Assembly (NCBI GenBank): GCA_002449555.1
Contig: DJXA01000106.1
Location: forward strand, 45,997-51,655
Source of the DNA: Atopobiaceae bacterium UBA7016
GTDB lineage: Bacteria > Actinomycetota > Coriobacteriia > Coriobacteriales > Atopobiaceae
DNA: 5,659 bases
Reading direction: 5' to 3'
Numbering within the stretch: the first letter of the stretch is position 1; the number at the start of each line of letters is the position of its first letter. The position numbers and the translations under genes are program-made. The notes below the pieces were generated by a model. It did no database searches. It was given only the letters and a program-made list of their open reading frames with translations, and had not been told where the DNA came from. Shown piece after piece: positions 1 through 5,642 of this stretch.

Positions 1-5
1 CCCTA

Positions 6-98
6 GCGGGCATGCAACGCAATTTCGGTCCCTGACTCCAAAATTGCATGTAACGCAATTTTGGAGTCAGGGACCGAAATTGCGTTACGTTTGCCCGC
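6..98. repeat. Long inverted repeat, REP-doublet/MITE-like
   Basis: Positions 16-47 and 55-86 are perfect reverse complements (32 bp) around a 7-base loop (48-54, atgtaac). The pairing resumes outward after a small bulge: gcgggca at 6-12 pairs with tgcccgc at 92-98. Each arm is itself nearly palindromic: gcaatttcgg (19-28) pairs with ccaaaattgc (38-47) at 9 of 10 positions around a 9-base loop, and the right arm (55-83) mirrors this. The element can therefore form one long hairpin or two adjacent short ones, the layout of paired REP sequences (BIMEs) or a tiny non-autonomous mobile element. It is AT-richer than the flanking genes and encodes nothing. There is no T-tract directly after it, so it is not a classical terminator, though a stem this long could affect transcripts entering ftsH from upstream. 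The structure is certain; assignment to a mobile repeat family is inference. Confidence 0.85.
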
Positions 99-127
99 CA
101 GTTGGGTATGACAGTACAAGTTGTATT

Positions 128-144
128 GGCTGGCATGCCCAGCC
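128..144 (+). promoter_or_regulatory. Small hairpin in the ftsH leader
   Basis: ggctgg (128-133) and ccagcc (139-144) form a perfect 6-bp GC-rich stem around catgc. It ends four bases before the AAAGGAG ribosome binding site at 149-155. It could tune translation or mRNA stability of ftsH, or it could be chance in GC-rich DNA. No convincing sigma-70 promoter was found between the long repeat and ftsH. The best weak pairs are TTGCCC (91-96) with TACAAG (115-120), spacing 18, and TTGGGT (102-107) with TATTGG (124-129), spacing 16. ftsH may therefore be transcribed at least partly from upstream. Confidence 0.3.
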
Positions 145-148
145 TGGC

Positions 149-155
149 AAAGGAG
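149..155 (+). promoter_or_regulatory. Ribosome binding site that decides the ftsH start
   Basis: AAAGGAG lies 13 bases before ATG 169, a rather long spacing, with purines (aagag) filling part of the gap. It lies downstream of the in-frame TTG at 121, so it cannot serve that codon and supports a start at 169. The ATG two codons later (175) would be still farther away at 19 bases. Confidence 0.65.
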
Positions 156-168
156 AAGAGTTACAGAC

Positions 169-2058
169 ATGGAGATGAACGACAAGAAAAAGCGCCAGTC
201 GATGATGCTCTACATCCTCATCGGCCTCGTGGTGTTCTCGCTCCTGCGCTCGTTCGTGTACCCCAACATCATGAACGGCACGGTCAAGGAGACGAGCTAC
301 AGCGAGTTTCTGACGATGGTGGACAGTGGCGAGGTGGATGAGGTGAACCTCGACCGCGACAACGGCGAGATTACCTATGCCTCGGGCGAGGGCGCCACGC
401 GCCAGATCTACAAGACCACCCTGTTTCCCAACGACGCGACGCTGGTAGAGCGCCTGGAGAAGGCGGACGTGAAGTTCTCCGCGCACATCCATGACGAGAC
501 GGCGTCGCTTCTGGTGTATCTGCTCATCAACCTGCTGCCGCTGGCCATCTTCATCGGTGGCGGCTGGATTCTCAACCGGCAGCTTCGCAAGCAGATGGGC
601 GACGACAACAACATGTCCTTCGGCGGCGGCTTTGGCTTGGGCGGTGGCCTGGGCCGCTCCGGCGCCAAGGAGGTCAAGGGCGAGGAGACGGGCGTCACCT
701 TCCACGACGTCGCCGGCCAGGACGAGGCGAAGGAATCGCTGCAGGAGATCGTAGGCTTCCTGAAGAACCCGGGCCGCTACGCCGAGATCGGCGCGAAGCT
801 CCCGCACGGTGCGCTGCTCGTCGGCCCTCCGGGAACGGGCAAGACGCTGCTGGCCAAGGCTGTTGCCGGCGAGGCCAACGTCCCGTTCTTCTCGATCTCG
901 GGTTCTGAGTTTGTGGAGATGTTCGTGGGCCGCGGTGCCGCCAAGGTGCGCGACCTCTTCAAGCAGGCCAACGAGAAGGCCCCGTGCATCGTCTTCATCG
1001 ACGAGATTGACGCCGTGGGCAAGCGCCGCGACAGTGGGCTGACCTCTAACGACGAGCGCGAGCAGACCCTGAACCAGCTGCTGGCCGAGATGGACGGCTT
1101 TGACAACCACAAGGGCATCGTGGTCTTCGCGGCCACCAACCGCCCCGAGAGCCTTGACCCGGCCCTTACGCGTCCGGGCCGTTTCGACCGCCGCATTCCG
1201 GTTGAGCTTCCCGACCTGACGGGCCGCGAGGCCATCCTTAAGCTGCACGCGGGCGATGTGAAGATGGAGCCGGGCATCGACTTTGGCGTCATTGCGCGCC
1301 AGACGCCGGGTGCCTCGGGCGCCGACCTCGCCAACATGATCAACGAGGCTGCGCTGCGTGCCGTGCGCATGGGCCGCAACCGCGTGACGCAAAACGACAT
1401 CCTTGAGTCCGTGGACGTGGTCATCGCGGGTGAGAAGAAGAAGTCGACCGTCCTGTCCGAGCACGAGAAGGAGGTCGTCTCCTACCACGAGACGGGCCAC
1501 GCCATCGTCGCGGCCGTGCAGGACGGTAAGGCGCCGGTCTCCAAGATCACCATCGTGCCGCGTACCTCGGGCGCCCTGGGCTTCACCATGCAGGCCGAAG
1601 AGGACGAGCGCTACCTCACCACTCGCGAGGAGTACAAGCAGAAGATCGCTGTGCTGTGCGGTGGCCGCGCGGCAGAGGAGCTCATCTTTGGTCAGATGAC
1701 GAGCGGTGCTGCCAACGACATTGAGCGCGCCACGCGCATCGCCCGCGCCATGGTGACCCAGCTGGGCATGTCCGACCGCTTCGGCATGATGGCGCTCGGT
1801 CAGTCGCGCAACCAGTACCTGGGCGGCGACGCCACGCTCACGTGTTCTGAGGGCACGGCGCAGGAGGTTGACGCCGAGGTGCAGCGCCTCGTGGAGGAGG
1901 GCCACCAGACGGCCCTAGAGACGCTTCGCAAGAACCGCTTCAAGCTGCATGAGATTGCGCACTATCTGCAGAAGAAGGAGACCATCACGGGCGAGGAGTT
2001 CATGCGCATCCTGACGCGCGACGACGGCTTTGCCCCGCAGATGCCATCCGCAGAGTAA
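169..2058 (+). CDS. ftsH: ATP-dependent zinc metalloprotease FtsH
   Basis: FtsH is a membrane-anchored hexameric AAA+ protease that unfolds and degrades damaged membrane proteins and selected cytosolic regulators. The 629-residue product has the full family layout. Transmembrane segment 1 is about residues 12-30, an extracytoplasmic domain spans about 31-112, and transmembrane segment 2 is about 113-135. A glycine-rich linker (151-162) leads to the AAA+ module, with Walker A GPPGTGKT (219-226), Walker B FIDE (276-279), and the second region of homology with N324 and arginine fingers R335 and R338. The peptidase domain has the zinc site HETGH (440-444) and third ligand D517; the 77-residue gap matches the 78 in E. 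coli FtsH (H417 to D495). The pore loop reads FVGRGAA (252-258) rather than the usual FVGVGAS. Length is normal for bacterial FtsH, without the long tail of mycobacterial homologues. The start follows AAAGGAG; an upstream in-frame TTG at 121 has no such site. The gene converges on pta with a 52-bp gap. Identity is very secure. Confidence 0.98.
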   Translation: MEMNDKKKRQSMMLYILIGLVVFSLLRSFVYPNIMNGTVKETSYSEFLTMVDSGEVDEVNLDRDNGEITYASGEGATRQIYKTTLFPNDATLVERLEKADVKFSAHIHDETASLLVYLLINLLPLAIFIGGGWILNRQLRKQMGDDNNMSFGGGFGLGGGLGRSGAKEVKGEETGVTFHDVAGQDEAKESLQEIVGFLKNPGRYAEIGAKLPHGALLVGPPGTGKTLLAKAVAGEANVPFFSISGSEFVEMFVGRGAAKVRDLFKQANEKAPCIVFIDEIDAVGKRRDSGLTSNDEREQTLNQLLAEMDGFDNHKGIVVFAATNRPESLDPALTRPGRFDRRIPVELPDLTGREAILKLHAGDVKMEPGIDFGVIARQTPGASGADLANMINEAALRAVRMGRNRVTQNDILESVDVVIAGEKKKSTVLSEHEKEVVSYHETGHAIVAAVQDGKAPVSKITIVPRTSGALGFTMQAEEDERYLTTREEYKQKIAVLCGGRAAEELIFGQMTSGAANDIERATRIARAMVTQLGMSDRFGMMALGQSRNQYLGGDATLTCSEGTAQEVDAEVQRLVEEGHQTALETLRKNRFKLHEIAHYLQKKETITGEEFMRILTRDDGFAPQMPSAE

Positions 2059-2063
2059 GCAAA

Positions 2064-2099
2064 GCGCGCGCTGACGGGGGAGGCCCCGCCAGCGCGCGC
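2064..2099. terminator. Shared hairpin terminator between convergent ftsH and pta
   Basis: Positions 2064-2079 and 2084-2099 form a 16-bp stem with one A-C mismatch (2074/2089) and a 4-base loop (gagg). The stem is almost all G-C. It starts 5 bases after the ftsH stop and lies 11 bases beyond the pta stop, so it serves both convergent genes. Read on the minus strand it is followed by tttgctta, a weak T-tract, so it works best as a pta terminator. On the plus strand the following bases (agtaagag) contain no T-run, so ftsH transcripts may be stopped less efficiently or by another mechanism. Confidence 0.75.
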
Positions 2100-2110
2100 A
2101 GTAAGAGCGG

Positions 2111-3085
2111 TTACGCCATCTGGGCCTGAACGGCGGTGATGGCAACGACGCCCACGATGTCCTCGGCAGAGCAGCCGCGGGAGAGGTCGTTGACCGGCTT
2201 GGCGATGCCTTGCAGCACGGGGCCGTAGGCCTCGGCCTTGGCGAAGCGCTGGACCAGCTTGTAGCCGATGTTGCCAGCGGCGAGGTCGGGGAAGACCAGG
2301 ATGTTGGCGTTGCCGGGAACCTTGGACTCGGGGGCCTTCAGCAGGCCGACGGAAGCCTCGAGGGCCGCGTCAAGCTGCAGGTCGCCGTCGAGGGCGAGCT
2401 CAGGAGCCTTCTCCTTGGCCAGACGGGTGGCCTCCTGGACCTTGGCGGCGGTGTCGCCACCGGCGGAGCCCATGGTGGAGTAGGAGAGCATGGCCACGAC
2501 CGGCTCGTCGCTCATGAGCGACTTCCAGGTGTTGGCAGAGGAGATGGCGATCTCGGAGAGCTGGTCCGCGTCGGGGGCGATGTTCAGGCCGCAGTCGGCA
2601 AACAGCAGCGTGCCGCCCTCGCCGTACTCGGTGGCCGGCGTGCACATGATGAAGAAGGAGCTCACGAGCTTGGTGCCGGGGGCCGTCTTCAGGATCTGCA
2701 GCGCGGGGCGCAGCGTGTTGGCAGTGGAGTGGCAGGCGCCGGAGACCAGGCCGTCAGCGTCGCCCTGCTTGATCATCATGGTGCCGTAGTAGGTGGCGTC
2801 GGCAACCGTCTCGTACGCCTGCTCGGGGGTCATGCCCTTGGCCTTGCGCAGCTCGTACAGGGCGTCGGCGTAGGCCTGACGCTTGTCAGAGGTGGCCGGG
2901 TCGATGACGGTGACGCCCTCGACGTTGATCTCGGCGGGGTTGCCCAGGATGACGAGGTTGGCCAGGTCCTCTTCGACGATGATCTTTGCAGCGTCGATGG
3001 TGCGCTGGTCCTCGCCCTCGGGCAGGACGATGGTCTTCTTGTCGCCCTTGGCAAGGGACTTCATGCGGTCAAGAAACTCGCTCAT
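2111..3085 (-). CDS. pta: Phosphate acetyltransferase (phosphotransacetylase)
   Basis: Pta interconverts acetyl-CoA plus phosphate with acetyl phosphate plus CoA in the cytoplasm. With acetate kinase this gives ATP during fermentation. The product is 324 residues, the short single-domain form (like Bacillus and Methanosarcina Pta), lacking the long N-terminal regulatory region of E. coli Pta. Family signatures are LPEGED (21-26), the central stretch starting DADGLVSGACHST, LSYSTMGSAGG, GDLQLDAAL, VFPDLAAGN and NDLSRG (299-304). Known catalytic and CoA-site residues of Methanosarcina thermophila Pta (R87, S309, R310, D316) align at a constant offset of 7 with R80, S302, R303 and D309 here. The start ATG (3085-3083) has an excellent AAAGGAGAG site (3098-3090), 6 bases away from GGAG. 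The reading frame stays open far upstream, opposite glf, but this is composition. It is divergent from glf and convergent with ftsH; no ackA is adjacent, so acetate kinase must lie elsewhere if present. Confidence 0.97.
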   Translation of the reverse strand: MSEFLDRMKSLAKGDKKTIVLPEGEDQRTIDAAKIIVEEDLANLVILGNPAEINVEGVTVIDPATSDKRQAYADALYELRKAKGMTPEQAYETVADATYYGTMMIKQGDADGLVSGACHSTANTLRPALQILKTAPGTKLVSSFFIMCTPATEYGEGGTLLFADCGLNIAPDADQLSEIAISSANTWKSLMSDEPVVAMLSYSTMGSAGGDTAAKVQEATRLAKEKAPELALDGDLQLDAALEASVGLLKAPESKVPGNANILVFPDLAAGNIGYKLVQRFAKAEAYGPVLQGIAKPVNDLSRGCSAEDIVGVVAITAVQAQMA

Positions 3086-3137
3086 GATGCTCTCCTTTGT
3101 GTGATAGCGGTACTTCGCTGACAAGATGGTAACCCAA

Positions 3138-3143
3138 ATTATG
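3138..3143 (-). promoter_or_regulatory. Possible pta promoter -10 box
   Basis: On the minus strand CATAAT (5 of 6 matches to TATAAT) lies about 52 bases upstream of the pta ATG. The nearest good -35-like hexamer, TTGCCC, is 21 bases further upstream, which is too far, so the match is partial. An alternative TTGTCA nearer the gene has a TATCAC only 12 bases downstream, which is too close. This is tentative. Confidence 0.3.
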
Positions 3144-3150
3144 CACGTGC
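3143..3150. promoter_or_regulatory. Palindrome in the pta/glf divergent region
   Basis: GCACGTGC is a perfect 8-bp palindrome in the divergent promoter region, abutting the possible pta -10 box (3138-3143) and about 42 bases upstream of the glf -10 box. It is short enough to be chance, but the position suits an operator. A second, looser pair, tgggca (3164-3169) and tgccca (3186-3191), spans the expected -35 to -10 zone of glf. Confidence 0.2.
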
Positions 3151-3191
3151 GCTGGGTATTTGGTGGGCAATAGTTTCCATCTGCATGCCCA

Positions 3192-3200
3192 TGATAGAAT
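3192..3200 (+). promoter_or_regulatory. Possible extended -10 promoter for glf
   Basis: TGaTAGAAT combines the TG of an extended -10 element with TAGAAT (5 of 6 matches to TATAAT). No strong -35 sits 17 bases upstream (agtttc, 3172-3177), which is usual for extended -10 promoters. Transcription would start near 3207, giving a leader of about 74 bases before the glf ATG at 3281. The position also argues against starting glf translation at the in-frame ATG at 3185. Confidence 0.45.
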
Positions 3201-3280
3201 CTTACGCGCACTTGACGGGGCATGTACGCAAAATGCCTGCTATGAGTAGAGCCGAAGCCGGCCAGACCGAGAGGAATGCA

Positions 3281-4483
3281 ATGAGCATCGCAAGCGGCCT
3301 TCCGCAAAACTTCAATCCCGCGTGCTATGACGTGCTTATCGTGGGTGCCGGCTATGCCGGAGCCACCTGCGCCCGTCGTCTGGCAGAGGCGTGCGGCTAC
3401 AAGGTGGCCATCCTCGAGCGCCGCTCCCACATCGCGGGCAACGCATATGACCGCCTCGACGATGCCGGCGTCCTCATCCACGAGTACGGCCCGCACATCT
3501 ATCACACCACCGACGACCGCGTGCACGAGTTCCTGTCTCGCTTCACCGAGTGGACGGACTACCAGCACAAGGTGCTGGCCAACATCAAGGGCCAGCTCAT
3601 GCCCGTGCCGTTCAACCACGCCTCCCTCAAGCTGGCCTTCGGCGAGGAGAAGGGCGAGCACCTGTATCAGAAGCTCGTGGCCACCTTCGGCATGAACAAG
3701 AAGGTCCCCATCATGGAGCTCCGCGAGCAGAACGACCCCGAGCTCACTGAGGTGGCGGACTACGTCTACGAGAACGTCTTCCTGTACTACACGATGAAGC
3801 AGTGGGGCAAGACGCCCGACCAGATCGACCCCTCCATCACGGGCCGCGTCCCCGTGTTCGTAGGCGACGATGACCGCTACTTCCCGGCGGCGCCGCACCA
3901 GGGCATGCCGGCCGAGGGCTACACGCGCCTCTTCGAGCGCATGCTCGACCATGACCTCATCGACGTCTTTTTGGGCGTGGACGCCCGCGACGTCATCTCG
4001 GTGACTAAGGATGTCGTGCTTGCCTGTGGCGAACCCTACGGCGGCGACGTGATCTACACCGGTCCGCTGGACGAGCTCTTCGGCTCTGACCTGGGGGCGC
4101 TTCCGTATCGCACGCTCGATATGGTCTTCGAGACGCTTGACCAAGACCAGTTCCAGCCGGTGGGCACGGTCAACTACACCACCTCTGAGGACTTCACCCG
4201 CATCACCGAGTTCAAGAACATGACAGGGCAGGTTGTTCCCGGCAAGACCACCATCATGCGCGAGTACTCCAAGGCCTTCGAGCCCGGCAGCGGCCAGACG
4301 CCGTACTACGCCATCCTTGAGGACGACAGCCAGAAGCTCTACCAGGCCTATCGCGATCGCGTGCTGCCGCTGGTGAACTTCTACGTGGTGGGCCGCCTCG
4401 CGGAGTATCGCTATTACGACATGGACGGCGTGGTTGCCTCGGCGCTCGCGCTTTCCGACGAGATCATCGACGCGAGCCGCTAA
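3281..4483 (+). CDS. glf: UDP-galactopyranose mutase
   Basis: Glf is an FAD enzyme, active when reduced, that interconverts UDP-galactopyranose and UDP-galactofuranose, the donor for galactofuranose in surface polysaccharides. The 400-residue product opens with a dinucleotide-binding fold, GAGYAG (22-27), after about 15 extra residues relative to E. coli Glf. HIAGNAYD and YGPHIYHT follow. KQWG contains W175, and mobile-loop R189 lies 14 residues later, the same spacing as in E. coli (W156/R170). Further family motifs are DDRYF, the GYT stretch, TRITEFK, MREYS, PYYAI and the C-terminal GRLAEYRYYDMD (371-382), which carries the conserved FAD/substrate residues. Two small departures are HIAGN for the common HIGGN, and RVPVF where many homologues have RVPVR or RIPVR. 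The start at 3281 is chosen for GAGAGGA (3269-3275) five bases upstream; an in-frame ATG at 3185 would add 32 residues but overlaps the probable promoter. It is followed 105 bp later by a glycosyltransferase. Confidence in the family is very high. Confidence 0.96.
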   Translation: MSIASGLPQNFNPACYDVLIVGAGYAGATCARRLAEACGYKVAILERRSHIAGNAYDRLDDAGVLIHEYGPHIYHTTDDRVHEFLSRFTEWTDYQHKVLANIKGQLMPVPFNHASLKLAFGEEKGEHLYQKLVATFGMNKKVPIMELREQNDPELTEVADYVYENVFLYYTMKQWGKTPDQIDPSITGRVPVFVGDDDRYFPAAPHQGMPAEGYTRLFERMLDHDLIDVFLGVDARDVISVTKDVVLACGEPYGGDVIYTGPLDELFGSDLGALPYRTLDMVFETLDQDQFQPVGTVNYTTSEDFTRITEFKNMTGQVVPGKTTIMREYSKAFEPGSGQTPYYAILEDDSQKLYQAYRDRVLPLVNFYVVGRLAEYRYYDMDGVVASALALSDEIIDASR

Positions 4484-4506
4484 GGAGCGCTGCTCAAAAA
4501 AGATTC

Positions 4507-4543
4507 ATGCGCCCTTTAGACGAGTTTCATCTGAAGGGCGCAT
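4507..4543. terminator. Strong hairpin between glf and the glycosyltransferase, T-tract on minus strand
   Basis: Positions 4507-4520 and 4530-4543 form a 14-bp stem with one T-G wobble; the C-A pair next to the loop is a mismatch, with two more possible pairs above it. Downstream on the plus strand there is no T-run. Upstream lies a run of six A (4496-4501), so on the minus strand the hairpin is followed after five bases by TTTTTT. As drawn it is a better intrinsic terminator for minus-strand transcripts running toward glf than for glf mRNA. On the plus strand it could still slow polymerase or protect the glf 3' end. Confidence 0.6.
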
Positions 4544-4549
4544 CATAGA

Positions 4550-4565
4550 CAGCGGACACCCGCTG
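4550..4565 (+). promoter_or_regulatory. Second small hairpin in the glycosyltransferase leader
   Basis: cagcgg (4550-4555) and ccgctg (4560-4565) form a perfect 6-bp stem with an acac tetraloop, six bases after the larger hairpin. It ends 12 bases before the AAAGG ribosome binding site (4578-4582). With the larger hairpin it makes a tandem pair that could set the level of the downstream gene relative to glf. No promoter was recognised in the 105-bp gap, so read-through from glf is the simplest model. Confidence 0.3.
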
Positions 4566-4588
4566 AACAGCAGTAAGAAAGGCGTTTC

Positions 4589-5623
4589 ATGAGCAAGATT
4601 CTCTCCTTCGGCATCCCGTGCTACAACTCTGCCGAGTACATGGACCACTGCGTCGAGTCGATCCTCACGGGCAGCGGCTACGCGGACGACGTCCAGATCA
4701 TCATCGTGGACGACGGGTCTACCAAGGACAACACCTACGAGAAGGCGCTGGACTGGCAGAGCCGCTATCCGCATCTGGTGAAGGCGGTGCATCAGGAGAA
4801 TGGCGGCCACGGCATGGCCGTTCTTGCTGGCCTTGAGAACGCCGACGGCACCTACTACAAGGTGGTCGACTCCGACGACTGGGTGGACGCCTCGGCGCTG
4901 CAGGAGCTGCTGACCACGCTGCGTGGGTTTGAGGAGTCGGGCACGCGCGTTGACCTCGTCATCACCAACTACGTGTACGAGCACGTCGAGGACAACAAGA
5001 CGAGGACCATTGACTACCTCTTTGCGCTTCCCAAGCGTCGGGTGATGGGCTGGAAGGACATCGGCCACTTCTATATCTGGCAGAACCTGCTCATGCACTC
5101 GCTGTGCTACCGCACCGACGTCCTGCGCGACGGGGGCGTCCCCATGCCGGCGCACACCTTCTACGTCGACAACATCTACGCCTACGTGCCCCTGCCGCGC
5201 TGCAAGACGCTCTACTACCTGGACGTGGACCTGTACCGCTACTTCATCGGCCGCGAGGACCAGTCGGTCAACGAGCAGGTCATGGCCGCCCGCATCGACC
5301 AGCAGCTGCGCGTCACGCGCGTCATGATGCACAGCTATCACCTGTACAAGGACGTGTGGCCGGTGCAGCTGCGCAGCTACATGGTGGGCTACTTCACCAT
5401 CATGATGGCCGTGTGCTCCATCTTCTCAAAGCTGAGCGAGCAGCCCGATGCCATGGAGAAGGTCGACGAGCTGTGGCAGGAGCTGCATGACTACGACCGC
5501 CGCATGTGGAGGCGCTGCCGCCTGGGCGTGATTGGCATTTTCACCAACCTGCCTACGTTGGCGGGCGAGAAGGCCACGCTGGGCATCTATCACATCGCGC
5601 AGAAGCTTGTGAAGTTCAACTAG
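4589..5623 (+). CDS. Family-2 glycosyltransferase, probably for a surface glycan
   Basis: This 344-residue GT-A fold protein most likely transfers a sugar from a nucleotide donor to a lipid-linked or polymeric acceptor at the inner face of the membrane. The N-terminus has the GT2 pattern: GIPCYNSAEY (8-17), then IVDDGST (39-45, with D41/D42 for nucleotide binding), then DSDDW (94-98), the DXD-type metal site. VDN (193-195) sits where GT2 enzymes usually carry the acceptor-activating acid, making D194 a candidate base. YRYFIGREDQSV (216-227) resembles a conserved block of Gram-positive GT2 proteins. A hydrophobic stretch at about 264-280, in an otherwise soluble protein, may associate with membrane. 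The start has AAAGG (4578-4582) six bases upstream. Lying downstream of glf on the same strand, it could be a galactofuranosyltransferase, but donor and acceptor cannot be read from sequence. The GT2 family is secure; the specific role is inferred. Confidence 0.9.
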   Translation: MSKILSFGIPCYNSAEYMDHCVESILTGSGYADDVQIIIVDDGSTKDNTYEKALDWQSRYPHLVKAVHQENGGHGMAVLAGLENADGTYYKVVDSDDWVDASALQELLTTLRGFEESGTRVDLVITNYVYEHVEDNKTRTIDYLFALPKRRVMGWKDIGHFYIWQNLLMHSLCYRTDVLRDGGVPMPAHTFYVDNIYAYVPLPRCKTLYYLDVDLYRYFIGREDQSVNEQVMAARIDQQLRVTRVMMHSYHLYKDVWPVQLRSYMVGYFTIMMAVCSIFSKLSEQPDAMEKVDELWQELHDYDRRMWRRCRLGVIGIFTNLPTLAGEKATLGIYHIAQKLVKFN

Positions 5624-5636
5624 TTATTTGCGAATG

Positions 5637-5642
5637 TTGACA
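5637..5642 (+). promoter_or_regulatory. Possible -35 box of the next transcription unit, cut by the window edge
   Basis: TTGACA, a perfect sigma-70 -35 hexamer, lies 13 bases after the glycosyltransferase stop in a locally AT-richer stretch. Exactly 17 bases remain to the window end, so the -10 box would begin at the first base outside. If real, the glycan-related unit ends at 5623 or is boosted here. It cannot be confirmed from this sequence. Confidence 0.35.

Noticed and set aside
16..86. CRISPR-like repeat at the left edge
   Set aside because: The copies are inverted rather than regularly spaced direct repeats, with a 7-base loop and no spacers.
121..168. TTG 121 as an alternative ftsH start
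   Set aside because: It would place the AAAGGAG site inside the gene and add 16 residues atypical of FtsH N-termini; ATG 169 is directly followed by the usual lysine-rich stretch and first membrane segment.
3..185. 60-codon minus-strand frame across the long inverted repeat
   Set aside because: It translates the palindromic repeat itself, has no visible ribosome binding site or family similarity, and its start overlaps the ftsH start.
85..1905. 606-codon open frame on the minus strand opposite ftsH
   Set aside because: It is antisense to an unmistakable FtsH, its translation is rich in Arg, Ala, Val, Leu and His as expected for GC-rich shadows, and it shows no recognisable domain.
2210..3121. 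303-codon plus-strand frame opposite pta
   Set aside because: It is a shadow of pta with low-complexity Gly/Val/Leu composition and no domain.
3212..3246. TTGACG ... TATGAG as the glf promoter
   Set aside because: The boxes look good individually, but the 23-base spacing is too long for sigma-70; the extended -10 at 3192-3200 is a better candidate.
3185..3280. ATG 3185 as an alternative glf start
   Set aside because: It lies before the likely transcription start, has no Shine-Dalgarno sequence, and adds residues not typical of Glf; ATG 3281 has GAGAGGA at five bases.
3086..4144. 353-codon upstream extension of the pta frame
   Set aside because: Pta homology begins exactly at the ATG with an AAAGGAGAG site; the upstream part is antisense to glf and crosses the promoter region, so the open frame is a composition effect, not a fusion.
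4505..5341. 278-codon minus-strand frame opposite the glycosyltransferase
   Set aside because: It is a shadow rich in Val, His, Asp and Leu with no family motifs, and it begins well inside the GT2 gene.
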